The notes: a model not told the origin generated them from the letters alone. DNA of 64,000 nucleotides from Pontiellaceae bacterium B1224 (GCA_029432815.1 JAROBA010000004.1:1-64000); one strand, 5' to 3'; shown: positions 1 through 8,922, numbered from the stretch's first letter. A program made the numbers and translations.

Positions 1-81
1 GAAAGTCAGCACCACATTTTCAGCCGCAGCACCTTGTAGATTGCCCCAACTCGCCAGGCATTTTCTCGGCAGGTCCGAAGC

Positions 82-678
82 TTACTGCTCTATATTTTCC
101 AGGATGCTTTTTATGTCCTCTAATTGTTCCTTGATGGAGATGCTATTCTTCGTGTTGTCGATTTGATTACGAACCTGCACCATGCTTTTGTTCAGTTGAA
201 CGAGCTGTTCAGCAGCCTCTTTTGACTGTGTACTTGTTTCCGTCATTCCCTGTCCAATTTGCTTAATGCGTTCGTTCATTTGAACCAGTTGTTCAGCGAT
301 CTCTACTGACTGTGTATTAGCTGACGTTATCCCCTGTCCAATTTCTGAAATACTATTATTCAGCAATACGAGTTGCTCAGTGATCTCTTTTGGCACTCCA
401 ATTTGCGCAATGCTGTTGTTCATCTGAACCAGTTGCTCAGCCGTCTCTATCGACTGTGTATTAGATGCCGTTATTCTCTGGTCAACGTGCTCAATATTTT
501 TATTCATTTGAGCGAGCAGCTCATTTGTTTCTCTCGACAGTGAATTGGATATTTTTATTTCTTCCAGCAATTGGAGGTCGCTGCTCGTGACGTTGTTAGA
601 TTCTTTTGAGCAGCCCGCTGTAATAAAGAAAACGGTACCGGCGAGAGTTGCTAAACTGACATACGATTTTAGTTTCAT
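82..678 (-). CDS. Coiled-coil repeat lipoprotein, unknown function
   Basis: 198 residues. The N-terminus is a lipoprotein signal with lipobox ITAGC, placing the lipidated cysteine at residue 23, so the mature protein should be membrane-anchored and periplasm-facing. The rest is almost entirely imperfect 28-residue repeats (four heptads) built on EQLVQMNxSIxQIG followed by a Thr/Ser/Gln-rich half; one copy is shortened to about 20 residues. The heptad spacing predicts a long alpha-helical coiled coil, loosely resembling Lpp-type or methyl-accepting-type helices, but no family is recognised. An AAGG ribosome site precedes the ATG. It lies in AT-richer DNA with the next two genes, all on the minus strand. 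Confidence 0.75.
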   Translation of the reverse strand: MKLKSYVSLATLAGTVFFITAGCSKESNNVTSSDLQLLEEIKISNSLSRETNELLAQMNKNIEHVDQRITASNTQSIETAEQLVQMNNSIAQIGVPKEITEQLVLLNNSISEIGQGITSANTQSVEIAEQLVQMNERIKQIGQGMTETSTQSKEAAEQLVQLNKSMVQVRNQIDNTKNSISIKEQLEDIKSILENIEQ

Positions 679-776
679 ACTATTACCTTTGTTTTTAGAG
701 CATTACGGGGAACCTGCCGTAATGTGTATTAATCACGATGAGATCTAACACTTTTATAATTTTGTTTAATCGATCA

Positions 777-1268
777 TCAAGAAGTACGAATTGGAATCCA
801 TAGTATTAGTAGTTCTTTTTCTCCCGACATTTTTTTATTTGTACCAAAAGCTCCGAGTAAAAACTTATTCCTATAGCTTGTTTCAAACCCATTTTCAGTT
901 TTGAGTTTCGTGTAACTCTCATGGTTAATAAGGCTTGTGAGAAATGTTTTGCTAGAGTGGTATTTTAGAAGTTTTCCTTCATCGTCAAAATATGATTTTT
1001 TTGTTCCTCCTAGTATAATTAACCCCAGATCTCCACTGGAGTATGCTTGAAATCCACTGCTTGTTTGGGCCACGTGAGAATCTGCAAATAATAATAGAGG
1101 AAGGCAGATGTATTCCCCTTCATCGACATACGGATTTTTATCAGAATTATACTTTTTCACTAATGCTTCTGGAATATCCTGGTCGATTCTTTTTAGAGAC
1201 ATATTCGTACTACTACATCCAACTAATGTGAGAACGACTAGTGAAATAATTAATTGAAGTGGTTTCAT
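777..1268 (-). CDS. Hypothetical lipoprotein
   Basis: 163 residues from the ATG at 1268, chosen because it is preceded by GGAG at good spacing and begins a clean lipoprotein signal (MKPLQLIISLVVLTLVGC, lipobox LVGC). An upstream in-frame ATG at 1349 would put 27 extra residues before the signal and is unlikely. The mature part is a mixed alpha/beta protein without recognised motifs; it contains a Gly-rich stretch (DLGLIILGG) and ends in a hydrophobic strand (LLILWIP). No function can be assigned. It shares the low GC of its neighbours and may be recently acquired. Confidence 0.65.
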   Translation of the reverse strand: MKPLQLIISLVVLTLVGCSSTNMSLKRIDQDIPEALVKKYNSDKNPYVDEGEYICLPLLLFADSHVAQTSSGFQAYSSGDLGLIILGGTKKSYFDDEGKLLKYHSSKTFLTSLINHESYTKLKTENGFETSYRNKFLLGAFGTNKKMSGEKELLILWIPIRTS

Positions 1269-1389
1269 TTTTTCTCCTATCACCCGCCTAATGAACTTCT
1301 GAAAGCTTTGAGTATTTGTTTTATTGTTTATGTATACCTTTTCTAGCAAACGTTTGAAATGAGGGTGAGAGTAAACAAGATTGCCTGAC

Positions 1390-1797
1390 TCAACGAGCGT
1401 TGTCTCGATAGCCTAAATTGACTGGCTGGACAATTTTGAATTTCTTTTTTATTCTTTCCAAAAATGACGCTTTGAATTCAAATTCAATCTCTATCACATC
1501 AATGGTGCTCTTCCATTCATTGTTCTCTAATAAATATTGCTCAATAATTCGGGTTACTTCTGGAGTTGATAACAAGGTTCTTGATTCATAAATTCGACTA
1601 GGTTGCTCCTCTCTATAACGCAATTTAAACCCCTTTAAATTGCTCCCTATTGCCTGAAGAAACTCCTTGGGTGATTTGTCTATATCTATGCAATCATCTT
1701 CCTCCAAACCTTCTTTTAATTGAAGCAATGCATCTCTAATCTCAGCCATGCTTGGATTATCAATTATTTTATCAACATCAGGAATTACAAGTTTCAT
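1390..1797 (-). CDS. Hypothetical cytosolic protein
   Basis: 135 residues, no signal peptide, charged, with an acidic N-terminal half (EGLEEDDCIDID) and a basic C-terminus (ERIKKKFKIV). I recognise no domain. The ribosome site is weak (GAG about 10 nt upstream). It reads as the first gene of a minus-strand run with the two lipoproteins downstream, but the gaps (over 100 nt) do not prove an operon. The region between this gene and 2046 holds nothing I can identify. Confidence 0.5.
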   Translation of the reverse strand: MKLVIPDVDKIIDNPSMAEIRDALLQLKEGLEEDDCIDIDKSPKEFLQAIGSNLKGFKLRYREEQPSRIYESRTLLSTPEVTRIIEQYLLENNEWKSTIDVIEIEFEFKASFLERIKKKFKIVQPVNLGYRDNAR

Positions 1798-2046
1798 ATT
1801 TGTCTCTGCTCAACTATTACTTCTCAGGCACAGCTACCTGAGAGGTGAATATTAAAGAGGGTTTCGGCAGAAATGCCTGTTTACAACATTTAACATCCGC
1901 ACTCTTTTCTTAAAAAGACAGATTGAGAGGTTTCGACAATTATGGCAAGTGAAATCCTTGGTGTTGCGCATGTCGGGGCTACTTCACGGTCTGATTTTTC
2001 CGAAAAACGGATCAAAGCTCTAATCTGATACGAAAAAATTGTTGGT

Positions 2047-2340
2047 CTACATGATCAACAGCTCCAGACAACGAAGGCGGGTTATCAATGGGCCGGCAAA
2101 AGGTTCCCAACCTCGTAGATTGGTGGATTTATCAATCCATATAGTTCCTGTTTTGTTTGTGGCCCATGTCATTTGCATCAGGTTATTTGTTGAGATCGAG
2201 AGCACACCGATATCAGGTGCTGATATCACAGTAACTTCGAAAAAGAGGTCATCATCACCATGTCTTGAATTAAGCCACGGCCCACCATCCCCCGACATGT
2301 ATGCATTTCCATCAGGATAATAGGACCAGGCCTCAACTAT
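2047..2340 (-). pseudogene. 3' remnant of a secreted protein gene
   Basis: The open frame starts straight after a TGA near 2341 with no initiation codon, so only the distal part of a gene remains (IVEAWSYYPDGNAYM... to ...TNLRGWEPFAGPL). The last third resembles the C-terminal module of secreted enzymes in this group (compare YQIEYSTNLTDW near 36540): a strand with W-T-N, then STNL-x-x-W. The extreme C-terminus (RLRCLELLIM) does not look like the usual ending and may be out of frame. A partial or decayed gene is more likely than a functional 83-residue protein starting at the internal ATG. Confidence 0.45.
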
Positions 2341-2365
2341 CCGCCCTCAACACATACAAACACAA

Positions 2366-2397
2366 AAAAGCCCCAATCCGTTAAGGATCAGGGCTTG
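2366..2397 (-). terminator. Rho-independent terminator after tRNA-Phe
   Basis: On the minus strand AAGCCCTGATCC pairs with GGATTGGGGCTT around a short loop and is followed by a run of T. It begins five bases beyond the CCA end of tRNA-Phe and should end its transcript. Confidence 0.75.
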
Positions 2398-2401
2398 AAG
2401 G

Positions 2402-2477
2402 TGGTGGCGAGTCCCAGAATTGAACTGGGGACACGCGGATTTTCAATCCGCTGCTCTACCGACTGAGCTAACTCGCC
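2402..2477 (-). tRNA. tRNA-Phe (GAA)
   Basis: A 76-nt cloverleaf. The acceptor stem GGCGAGT pairs with ACTCGCC, followed by discriminator A and an encoded CCA (2402-2404). The anticodon stem GCGGA/TCCGC holds loop TTGAAAA, giving anticodon GAA. The T-arm contains TTCAATT. It is followed by a terminator. Confidence 0.97.
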
Positions 2478-2523
2478 GTTTGGGGACCCCGGGAAGGCCT
2501 CCAACAAAATTGTTTTATGACTG

Positions 2524-2772
2524 CTACTGCATCCAAAAATGCTTTTTGGCAAATGCCTGACCTGAGCCATGCTTCAAATACTGTTCAAATTCAGCAGCTT
2601 TTTCTCGGGTTTCAAATGCTATATAGCACTCAACCTTCCAAGGCCGGAACTTTGCAGTATGCCTATTTGCCCCTTCATTATGACTCACCAAACGCTTTTT
2701 CAAGTCGCTGGTCAACCCAATGTATGTTTTCGAGCAATCAACTTCGCTTCGAATCAAATAAACATAATGCAT
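2524..2772 (-). CDS. GIY-YIG domain protein
   Basis: 82 residues from ATG 2772 (MHYVYLIRS...); an ATG 8 codons upstream is possible. It is a single GIY-YIG nuclease-fold domain: the Y-V-Y and Y-I-G strands, the Arg of DLKKRL, the His-Asn of SHNEG and the metal-binding Glu of AAEFE are all present. It belongs to the small stand-alone family related to YhbQ/UvrC-N, whose cellular role is poorly defined. It sits between tRNA-Phe and tRNA-Pro, a position typical of small mobile or drifting genes. A second, longer relative lies at 44170-44541. Confidence 0.8.
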   Translation of the reverse strand: MHYVYLIRSEVDCSKTYIGLTSDLKKRLVSHNEGANRHTAKFRPWKVECYIAFETREKAAEFEQYLKHGSGQAFAKKHFWMQ

Positions 2773-2885
2773 TGAATCTTCCAAATGGCTCGCCATGCGA
2801 AGCTCTCAACAATCATTTTCTCTGTCCTGCTACGCCAAGGCTTCGCAGAACATGCTTCTCTCTTCGCTACACTTCGAGCGAAGCA

Positions 2886-2962
2886 TGGTCGGGGCGACTG
2901 GATTCGAACCAGCGACTTCTACGTCCCGAACGTAGCGCTCTACCAGGCTGAGCCACGCCCCG
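2886..2962 (-). tRNA. tRNA-Pro (CGG)
   Basis: A 77-nt cloverleaf with acceptor stem CGGGGCG/CGCCCCG, discriminator A and encoded CCA (2886-2888). The anticodon stem CTACG/CGTAG encloses TTCGGGA, giving anticodon CGG; the T-loop is TTCGAAT. Confidence 0.97.
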
Positions 2963-3033
2963 TCTTGACCAAAGAAGAGCGTAGTGTACGAATCCGCGTT
3001 TAAATGGCAAGCGGGAAAAGGAGGGTTTTTCTT

Positions 3034-3140
3034 GGATGCTTGGAATATTGGATTTATGAATTACTGGCTATTCGCAAATTCAAACCCAAATACCTACTTT
3101 TCAGCAACCCAAGCATCCAGCAATCCAATATTCTATTCTC
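3034..3140. repeat. Interrupted inverted repeat after the recombinase gene
   Basis: GGATGCTTGGAATATTGGAT near 3034 has its complement downstream in two blocks, AAGCATCC near 3111 and AATCCAATATTC near 3122, in swapped order. It lies just beyond the stop codon of the tyrosine recombinase gene. No coding function is apparent. Confidence 0.4.
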
Positions 3141-3142
3141 GC

Positions 3143-4096
3143 TCAAGCACGGGGATGAGCCAGCTGATAGACCTCTTTAAGGCGTTCTACCGAAACGTGG
3201 GTATAGATCTGGGTGGTGGATAGCGAGGCATGCCCGAGCAGCTCCTGCACACTACGCAGATCAGCCCCCGCATCGAGCAGATGCGTGGCAAAACTATGCC
3301 GCAGGCTATGCGGGGTCAGCTCGGCATTCAGATGGCAGAAAAGCACATATTTTTTCATCATCCGTTCAATCGATCGCGCGGTGATGGGCCCGCCGTTTTT
3401 ATTCAGAAAAACGGGACTGCGCACACTTTTCTTTCCCTCGAGCAGCCAGACATTTTCGCGCAGTTCCAGATTTTTCATCAGGGTCCGAATGGCGGGAGAG
3501 CCCAAAGGGCACAACCGTTCTTTCTTTCCTTTACCGCGAACGCGTGCCACCCCGGAAAGCAGATCAATACGATCCTCCGGAAGCTGCACGAGCTCGTTGA
3601 TGCGCATGCCGGTGGAATAGAGCATTTCGAGGATCGCGGAATCGCGCGCCACCATATATTCCCGCCAAAGCTTCTGCTTCGGGTTCGAAGTCGTTTGCCC
3701 TTCGTTATAGTTCACCGGAGCATCCAGCAGTTTAACCACCTCGGTCGTCGAAAGGATCTGCGGGAGATAGTTTCCTTTCTTCGGAAGGCTGAGTCCGCTA
3801 AACGGGTTCTGCTCCACATATTCCTCGCGCAGCAGAAACTTATAGAATGACCGCAACGCCGAAAGCTTCCGGCCGGTGGTAGTTGGTGCCATTTCCAGCT
3901 TCTGGAAAAAGACGAGAAACTTACGGGCAGAAAAGCGGTCGGCACTCTTCCAATTAAAGGGAGCCTGCGCATCGTCGCCCCACACGATTTCGCAATACTG
4001 CCGGATATCAATCAGGTAGTTGCTGATCGTATGCTCCGAAGCATTTTTCTCGGCTTCCAAATATTGGATAAAATGCTTAACGCAGGGATCGATCAT
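3143..4096 (-). CDS. Tyrosine recombinase XerC/XerD family
   Basis: 317 residues, the usual Xer length. Residues 1-100 form the SAM-like N-terminal DNA-binding domain and 110-317 the catalytic domain. The full catalytic set is visible: R165 (TGMRINEL), K189 (RGKGKKER), H263 and R266 (HSLRHSF), H289 (LLGHAS) and the nucleophile Y298 (TQIYTH). In most bacteria XerC and XerD resolve chromosome dimers at dif; which of the two this is, or whether it is a single-Xer system, cannot be told from one gene. Its position near tRNA genes could also suit an integrase, but the compact Xer architecture argues for the housekeeping role. Its reading frame contains a copy of the 15-bp palindrome (encoding FQKLE, 3893-3907). 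Confidence 0.88.
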   Translation of the reverse strand: MIDPCVKHFIQYLEAEKNASEHTISNYLIDIRQYCEIVWGDDAQAPFNWKSADRFSARKFLVFFQKLEMAPTTTGRKLSALRSFYKFLLREEYVEQNPFSGLSLPKKGNYLPQILSTTEVVKLLDAPVNYNEGQTTSNPKQKLWREYMVARDSAILEMLYSTGMRINELVQLPEDRIDLLSGVARVRGKGKKERLCPLGSPAIRTLMKNLELRENVWLLEGKKSVRSPVFLNKNGGPITARSIERMMKKYVLFCHLNAELTPHSLRHSFATHLLDAGADLRSVQELLGHASLSTTQIYTHVSVERLKEVYQLAHPRA

Positions 4097-4122
4097 AGAA
4101 TAAATCTAACACGTTCAGGCTT

Positions 4123-4755
4123 CTACGCCTCTTTACGGCCGCTCATCAGAAATATGGTAAAGCGACGCGTTCCTCCGGCTGCAACGGATCGGGTGACTTC
4201 CGCGGCCTGGACATCCCGGATATCGGCGAACCCCGCTTGAACCAAGGTACTCCGGAATGCTCTGCGATCAAAACCATCATGGAACACATTGATTGGATCT
4301 CGATGGAATAGCCCGTCATCCAAATCCAGATCGGCAATGCAGAGCATACCTCCCGGCTTCAGGGCCGCATAAAATTGCTGCAGTACCGCTTCGATATGTT
4401 GAATATGATGAAATGCCATACTGCTGACAATCAGATCATATTGTCCCGGCAACGGTTCCCCCTTGTCGAGATCGAGATGTAGTGCACTAACATTCTTCAA
4501 ACCCAACTGCTCCGCCTTCTGCAGAAAAACCTCCAGCATGCCGGCGGAATTATCAACCCCGGTCAGCGAAGCCACATTGGCAGCCAGGTGCAGCGACAGC
4601 AGCCCGGTGCCACATCCGAAATCGAGCACATCCATTTCCGGCGACAGTACCACCTTCGATGCCAACGTGTCGGCGATTGCACCAAGCATCGTCACCCGGG
4701 GAGAATGCTCATCCCACTCCGAGGCTCGTACATCGAAGTCTCTACGGTTTGGCAT
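4123..4755 (-). CDS. Class I SAM-dependent methyltransferase
   Basis: 210 residues with the SAM-binding motif I DFGCGTG at 45-51, an acidic residue after strand 2 (GVDNS), and a post-IV region YDLIVSSMAFHH. It has the Methyltransf_11/25 type fold. The start MPNRRDFDVRASEWDE is typical of small-molecule methyltransferases of the UbiE/arsenite-methyltransferase group, but there is no substrate-specific signature, so the substrate stays unknown. It is encoded 3 bp after topA, so the two are probably co-transcribed. Confidence 0.82.
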   Translation of the reverse strand: MPNRRDFDVRASEWDEHSPRVTMLGAIADTLASKVVLSPEMDVLDFGCGTGLLSLHLAANVASLTGVDNSAGMLEVFLQKAEQLGLKNVSALHLDLDKGEPLPGQYDLIVSSMAFHHIQHIEAVLQQFYAALKPGGMLCIADLDLDDGLFHRDPINVFHDGFDRRAFRSTLVQAGFADIRDVQAAEVTRSVAAGGTRRFTIFLMSGRKEA

Positions 4756-4758
4756 CGT

Positions 4759-7311
4759 CTACTCCTCTGCCGCCGCTTCTTCTTTTTTCGGCTTGGGTTT
4801 GCGCGGTGCCGGCAGTCCGTATTGATCCATCAGCTCAGTGTAGTTCGGAATCTGTTCCGCATAACGCGCAGCCATTTTCTTGAGCGCGGCCAGCTGACGA
4901 TCGGAAAGTGCGCCTTTACCTTTGAACTGACTGGAGATCGATTCAAAGAACGTCCTGTCGTTGAACTCCCGCTTCCCGCGCATGGTCGGTTCCGCCCATT
5001 CCGTGATGTTTTCCATCAGCGCAATCACCGGTGCAGTCGTCGGATCGGCTTCCACTTCCGGTTTTTCATCCAGCTTAAATTCGGCTTTGAGCGCCTCGAA
5101 ATTTTCAAGCTGTTCGGAATATTTACCGAGCAGCGTATCCAGATAGGCCACCTGTCGATCAGACAGACGTTTGCCCATCGTGATCTGATCGCCCAGCGAG
5201 GTCACAAATTTCTTATCGTCGTAGGTGCGCTTGCCCACTTTCTGGGGCTCATCAAATTTCACCGCCGAAAGAATCTCAATCTTCCGCGCAGTGTCACCAC
5301 GAACGGCTTCCGGCTCAACCAGCTCCAGCTCGGTTGCCATACCTTCCGGAATCTGCTTGATATAGCGGCAGCACATTTTATGCAGCATTTCACCCTGACG
5401 CTTCGAGAGCAACTCGCCTTCGTTCACCTTTTCTTTCAGATCTTCAAAGGTTTTCTGATCGTCGTAGGTACGGCGACCGGATTTAACAGCCGGGGCCCAT
5501 TCCGTCACAGTTTCCAAAGCCTGGAAACATTTTGCCACAAAGGCCGGCTCGGCCGTTTCCTTCGCGTGTTCAATCCATTCAAGCAGGGAAGGATAAAACT
5601 CCTTCATCATTTCGGTCCACTCGATCTTGCCCTCTTCCACGTCGTCGAGCTTACTTTCCATATTGGCCGTAAAACGGGCTTCAAACAAATCGACCTTATT
5701 GTCGGTCTTGAGCTTTTCCTCCGTGCGCAGCACCAGCGTAATCAGTTCTTTACCCAGATCGGTCGGAATCAGCGAACGCTTTTCTTTGATCACATATTCA
5801 CGTTCATCCAGCTTGGACATAATCGCCGCATAGGTCGACGGACGGCCCACCCCGTTTTCTTCCAATGCCCGGATCAGCGAGGCTTCCGTATAGCGCGCAA
5901 CCGGCTTGGTTTCTTTCTGCTCAGAAAGCCAGTCCACCACATCGAGGTTTTCATCCTTCGTGAGCGGCGGAATGGTTTCGGTTTCCGAATCATCGCCCTC
6001 TTTCGGCTTATCAGCGGCGGCTTCAATGCCGGATGCTTTCATATAACCGGGGAATGCGATTTCCGATGCGGTGGCACGGAACAAATAGGTATTTTCCGAA
6101 CCCGCTTCAATTTCAACCGTACGACGTGCGATTTTTGCGGGCACCATCTGGCTGGCCACAAAACGCTCCCAGATCAGGCGATAGAGTTTCTGTTCGGCGG
6201 TATCGAGTTTGATGCCTTCCTTGCCGGGCTCTACAGCAACATCAGTCGGCCGGATTGCTTCATGGGCTTCCTGCGCCGCGCCTTTGCTCTTATAGAAATT
6301 CGGTTTCTCCGGCACATACTGATTGCCGTAGCTGTCGTTGATAAATGTGCGGCATTCATCCTGCGCGCTCTTTGCGATATTAAACGAGTCAGTACGCATG
6401 TAGGTGATCAGCCCGCTTTCATACAGCTTCTGTGCAACACCCATCGTGCGGGCTGGCGCAAAGCCAAGCGAGCCCGAGGCCGACTGCTGCAGCGTGGAGG
6501 TAATAAATGGAGGACGCGCACGACGGGTCACTTCCTTGGTGATGACATCGCTGACTTTCAGCGGGCTGTTATCCAGCTCCTTCTGAATACCTTCGAGCTG
6601 TTCCATCGTTTTCACCGCACCCGGCAGCAATTTACGATCCTTGATTCCGATCGGATTGCCATTGATGCGGGCGAGTTTAACCGTGAAGGGATCCAGCGGC
6701 GCTTCCTGCTTGCGCACCTGCGCTCCAACGGTGAAATAGGTTTCCGGCTGAAAGTTGGTGATTTCATTTTCGCGCTCCACCACCAGACGAAGCGCCACCG
6801 TCTGCACACGGCCGACGCTGTTGGCACCACGAATCTGTTTGCGCACCACCGGGCTGCCCTGGAATCCAACCAGACGGTCGAGAATACGGCGGGCCTGCTG
6901 CGCATTCACCCGGTCCATATCAATCTGTTCCGGCTTTTCAAACGCCGCAAGAATCGCGGGTTTGGTAATTTCGTTATAGGTGACCCGATAGAAATTTTCT
7001 TCCCCGACGTTTTTCTTCAGCGCCTCATAAAGATGCCACGCAATGGCCTCCCCCTCGCGGTCCGGGTCGGGCGCGAGGTAGACTTTTTCGCATTTCTTAG
7101 CTTCGTCCTTCAGCTCCTTCAGGACTTTTTTGCCGCGCGTCGTGCTGACGTAATCCGGTTCAAAATCTTTTTCCACATCCACGCCCAGCTTCTTCGCCGG
7201 CAGGTCGCGTACGTGACCCACCGAGGCCATCACGCTATAGTCCTTACCCAGAAACTGGTTGATCTTCTTCGCCTTAGCCGGCGACTCCACAATTACCAAA
7301 TTTTTACTCAT
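4759..7311 (-). CDS. topA: DNA topoisomerase I with unusual C-terminus
   Basis: 850 residues. A type IA topoisomerase relaxes negative supercoils by passing a strand through a transient 5'-phosphotyrosine break. The Toprim domain (1-130) has E9 and DPDREGEAIAWHL (82-94); the catalytic tyrosine is Y304 (ITYMRTDSF), followed by HEAIRPT (350-356) and GVGRPSTYA (487-495). The usual C-terminal Cys4 zinc ribbons are missing. In their place are three diverged repeats of about 55-60 residues (around 598-655, 680-735 and 765-822), each with a pattern like W/F-x-P-x-x-x-G-K/R-R-x-[YF]-[DN]-D followed by LS-x-RQ and a helix ending in [AGR]-[RK]-Y-x-[EK]-Q. The tail is Lys/Pro/Ala/Glu-rich. The gene carries one copy of the palindrome (5512-5526). 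Confidence 0.97.
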   Translation of the reverse strand: MSKNLVIVESPAKAKKINQFLGKDYSVMASVGHVRDLPAKKLGVDVEKDFEPDYVSTTRGKKVLKELKDEAKKCEKVYLAPDPDREGEAIAWHLYEALKKNVGEENFYRVTYNEITKPAILAAFEKPEQIDMDRVNAQQARRILDRLVGFQGSPVVRKQIRGANSVGRVQTVALRLVVERENEITNFQPETYFTVGAQVRKQEAPLDPFTVKLARINGNPIGIKDRKLLPGAVKTMEQLEGIQKELDNSPLKVSDVITKEVTRRARPPFITSTLQQSASGSLGFAPARTMGVAQKLYESGLITYMRTDSFNIAKSAQDECRTFINDSYGNQYVPEKPNFYKSKGAAQEAHEAIRPTDVAVEPGKEGIKLDTAEQKLYRLIWERFVASQMVPAKIARRTVEIEAGSENTYLFRATASEIAFPGYMKASGIEAAADKPKEGDDSETETIPPLTKDENLDVVDWLSEQKETKPVARYTEASLIRALEENGVGRPSTYAAIMSKLDEREYVIKEKRSLIPTDLGKELITLVLRTEEKLKTDNKVDLFEARFTANMESKLDDVEEGKIEWTEMMKEFYPSLLEWIEHAKETAEPAFVAKCFQALETVTEWAPAVKSGRRTYDDQKTFEDLKEKVNEGELLSKRQGEMLHKMCCRYIKQIPEGMATELELVEPEAVRGDTARKIEILSAVKFDEPQKVGKRTYDDKKFVTSLGDQITMGKRLSDRQVAYLDTLLGKYSEQLENFEALKAEFKLDEKPEVEADPTTAPVIALMENITEWAEPTMRGKREFNDRTFFESISSQFKGKGALSDRQLAALKKMAARYAEQIPNYTELMDQYGLPAPRKPKPKKEEAAAEE

Positions 7312-7360
7312 AGCTTTTCCTACTGCTTTCTTAAACTCGAAGGCACTAAGGACTCGAAGA

Positions 7361-7756
7361 CTAGATTACGAATCGCTTAATGCCGTTCTTAATTAAAGTG
7401 ACATTATAATTTATTAAATAACCCAACCGCATTTTACCTAACCTAAGATAAGTAAGCGTTTGAGCTTCGTATAAAGGGTTCATTTCGACGACGGCCTTAT
7501 TTTCAACAACCACCTGATCCTCAACCACCATATCAATTCTTAATTTGTTTTGCTTGAGCACTTGCCCATCAAACTGAATAGGCAAATAAACCTGCACATC
7601 AACCTTGAGGCCCTTACGTCGTAGGTCATAAATCATGCATTCCTCATAAACTGACTCCAGCAACCCCGGCCCCAACTCCTTATGAACACGATAAGCAGAA
7701 TCAACAATTTCCTTGCCGATTCGTTCAAGCTCATCTGTCAGTGGTTCGAAAGTCAT
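7361..7756 (-). CDS. GxxExxY family protein
   Basis: 131 residues matching the GxxExxY family, with the defining GLLESVYEE following a helix (GKEIVDSAYRVHKELGPG). The middle contains L-x-I-D-M-V-V-E-D and VENKAV, the D...ExK-like spacing that suggests a PD-(D/E)XK nuclease-type fold, though family members have no proven activity. This family is common in environmental anaerobes. It lies between topA and dprA, flanked on both sides by copies of the ACACGAAG-type repeat, which suggests an inserted gene. Confidence 0.8.
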   Translation of the reverse strand: MTFEPLTDELERIGKEIVDSAYRVHKELGPGLLESVYEECMIYDLRRKGLKVDVQVYLPIQFDGQVLKQNKLRIDMVVEDQVVVENKAVVEMNPLYEAQTLTYLRLGKMRLGYLINYNVTLIKNGIKRFVI

Positions 7757-7784
7757 TTTCTTCGTGCTCTTGGTGCCTTTGTGT

Positions 7785-8909
7785 TTATCTCATCCCACGC
7801 AGGTCTGCTGCGAGTTCGACCATCCTACCCGGGAGAGTACGGATGACTCGTTTCATTTCCAGGCCGAGGAGAATTCCGCTCAGCTCATGGCTTTTCAGGC
7901 CGACCGCCCGGGCCAGCGAATCGACATCGGTCGGTTCCTGCCAGAGCGCTTCTACAATTTTTGATTCCTCATCCGTCAGCGGAACATCCGGTCGGGCCGA
8001 CGTTGCGGCATCGGGAGATTCCAATTCTGACGGCGGAATCAGGAATTCATACTCCTCTAAAATATCGTCCAATGATTGGACCAGCTTGGCGCCGTTTTTA
8101 ATCAGCATGTGCGGGCCCTTGGCTCCGGGCGTATCAATCCGGCCCGGCAGCGCAAACACGGTGCGCCCCTGCTCGATCGCCGCATCGGCCGTGTGCATGG
8201 AACCGCCCTTAACATCGGACTCGATCAACAACACGCCCATGCTCAAACCACTGATGATGCGGTTGCGGTACGGAAACGTCATCCGGTCCGCCTGCCGTCC
8301 CATCGCATATTCACTGATGACCGCGCCCTGCTTTGCAATCTGTTCGACGAGTTCCGCATTTTCCGGCGGGTAGAGGCAATCAATCGCTCCGCCCAGCACG
8401 GCAATCGTCCGGCCCTTGCTTTTCAGTGCACCGCGATGCGCCGCCGTATCCGTTCCGCGCGCCAAGCCGCTGACCACCGTAAATCCAGTCTGGCCCAGCT
8501 GAAACGCCAACCGGTCGGCCACGCTTAATCCATAGTGCGAGGTTGCCCGCGAACCAACGATGCCAAGCGCTTTTCCATCCTCTGGAAGAAAGTGCCCCTT
8601 TATATAGAGGACCAACGGCGGATCATGAATCGCCTTCAGCGCTTCCGGATATTCATCGTCGATCATCGTAATGATGCGAGCGCCGCAATCGGCCGCTTTA
8701 TCAATCTCTGCTTCAGGATCAATCGAATCGCGCTGGGTAATAATCTTCAGCGCCAGCTTTTCGCCAACACCACGGGCCTCCATTAAATCTTCGCGCTCCG
8801 CTTCCAGAATCGCTTTGGGCGAACCCAGACAATCGATCAGGCGCCGGACGCTCACCGGCCCGAGCCCTTCGATCATATTCAAAACAATATATGCCAATCG
8901 TTCCTGCAT
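7785..8909 (-). CDS. dprA: DNA-processing protein DprA
   Basis: 374 residues from ATG 8909. The in-frame extension upstream (to 8951) is merely translation of an ACACGAAG-type repeat, so it is excluded; there is no clear Shine-Dalgarno sequence. The Rossmann-like DprA core has GIVGSRATSHYG, SGLARGTDTAAHRGAL, TIAVLGG, and GSMHTADAAIEQGRTVFALPG. An N-terminal helix-hairpin-helix-like segment (MIEGLGPVSVRRL) and a C-terminal winged-helix (DEESKIVEALWQEPTDVDSLAR) complete the standard layout. DprA loads RecA onto incoming single-stranded DNA during natural transformation. With comF at 18083 it hints at transformation ability, though both are widespread in non-competent bacteria. Confidence 0.95.
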   Translation of the reverse strand: MQERLAYIVLNMIEGLGPVSVRRLIDCLGSPKAILEAEREDLMEARGVGEKLALKIITQRDSIDPEAEIDKAADCGARIITMIDDEYPEALKAIHDPPLVLYIKGHFLPEDGKALGIVGSRATSHYGLSVADRLAFQLGQTGFTVVSGLARGTDTAAHRGALKSKGRTIAVLGGAIDCLYPPENAELVEQIAKQGAVISEYAMGRQADRMTFPYRNRIISGLSMGVLLIESDVKGGSMHTADAAIEQGRTVFALPGRIDTPGAKGPHMLIKNGAKLVQSLDDILEEYEFLIPPSELESPDAATSARPDVPLTDEESKIVEALWQEPTDVDSLARAVGLKSHELSGILLGLEMKRVIRTLPGRMVELAADLRGMR

Positions 8910-8922
8910 AAAAAAATTAACC

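Noticed and set aside
3143-4096. The recombinase as integrase of a mobile element with the tRNA genes as attachment sites
   Set aside because: The compact Xer architecture and housekeeping neighbours fit a chromosomal Xer; no direct repeats of the tRNA ends were found nearby.
4588-7380. A 930-codon open frame on the plus strand opposite topA
   Set aside because: It is the complement of the clearly conserved topA gene; its translation is rich in Arg, His and Phe with no domain and no ribosome site.
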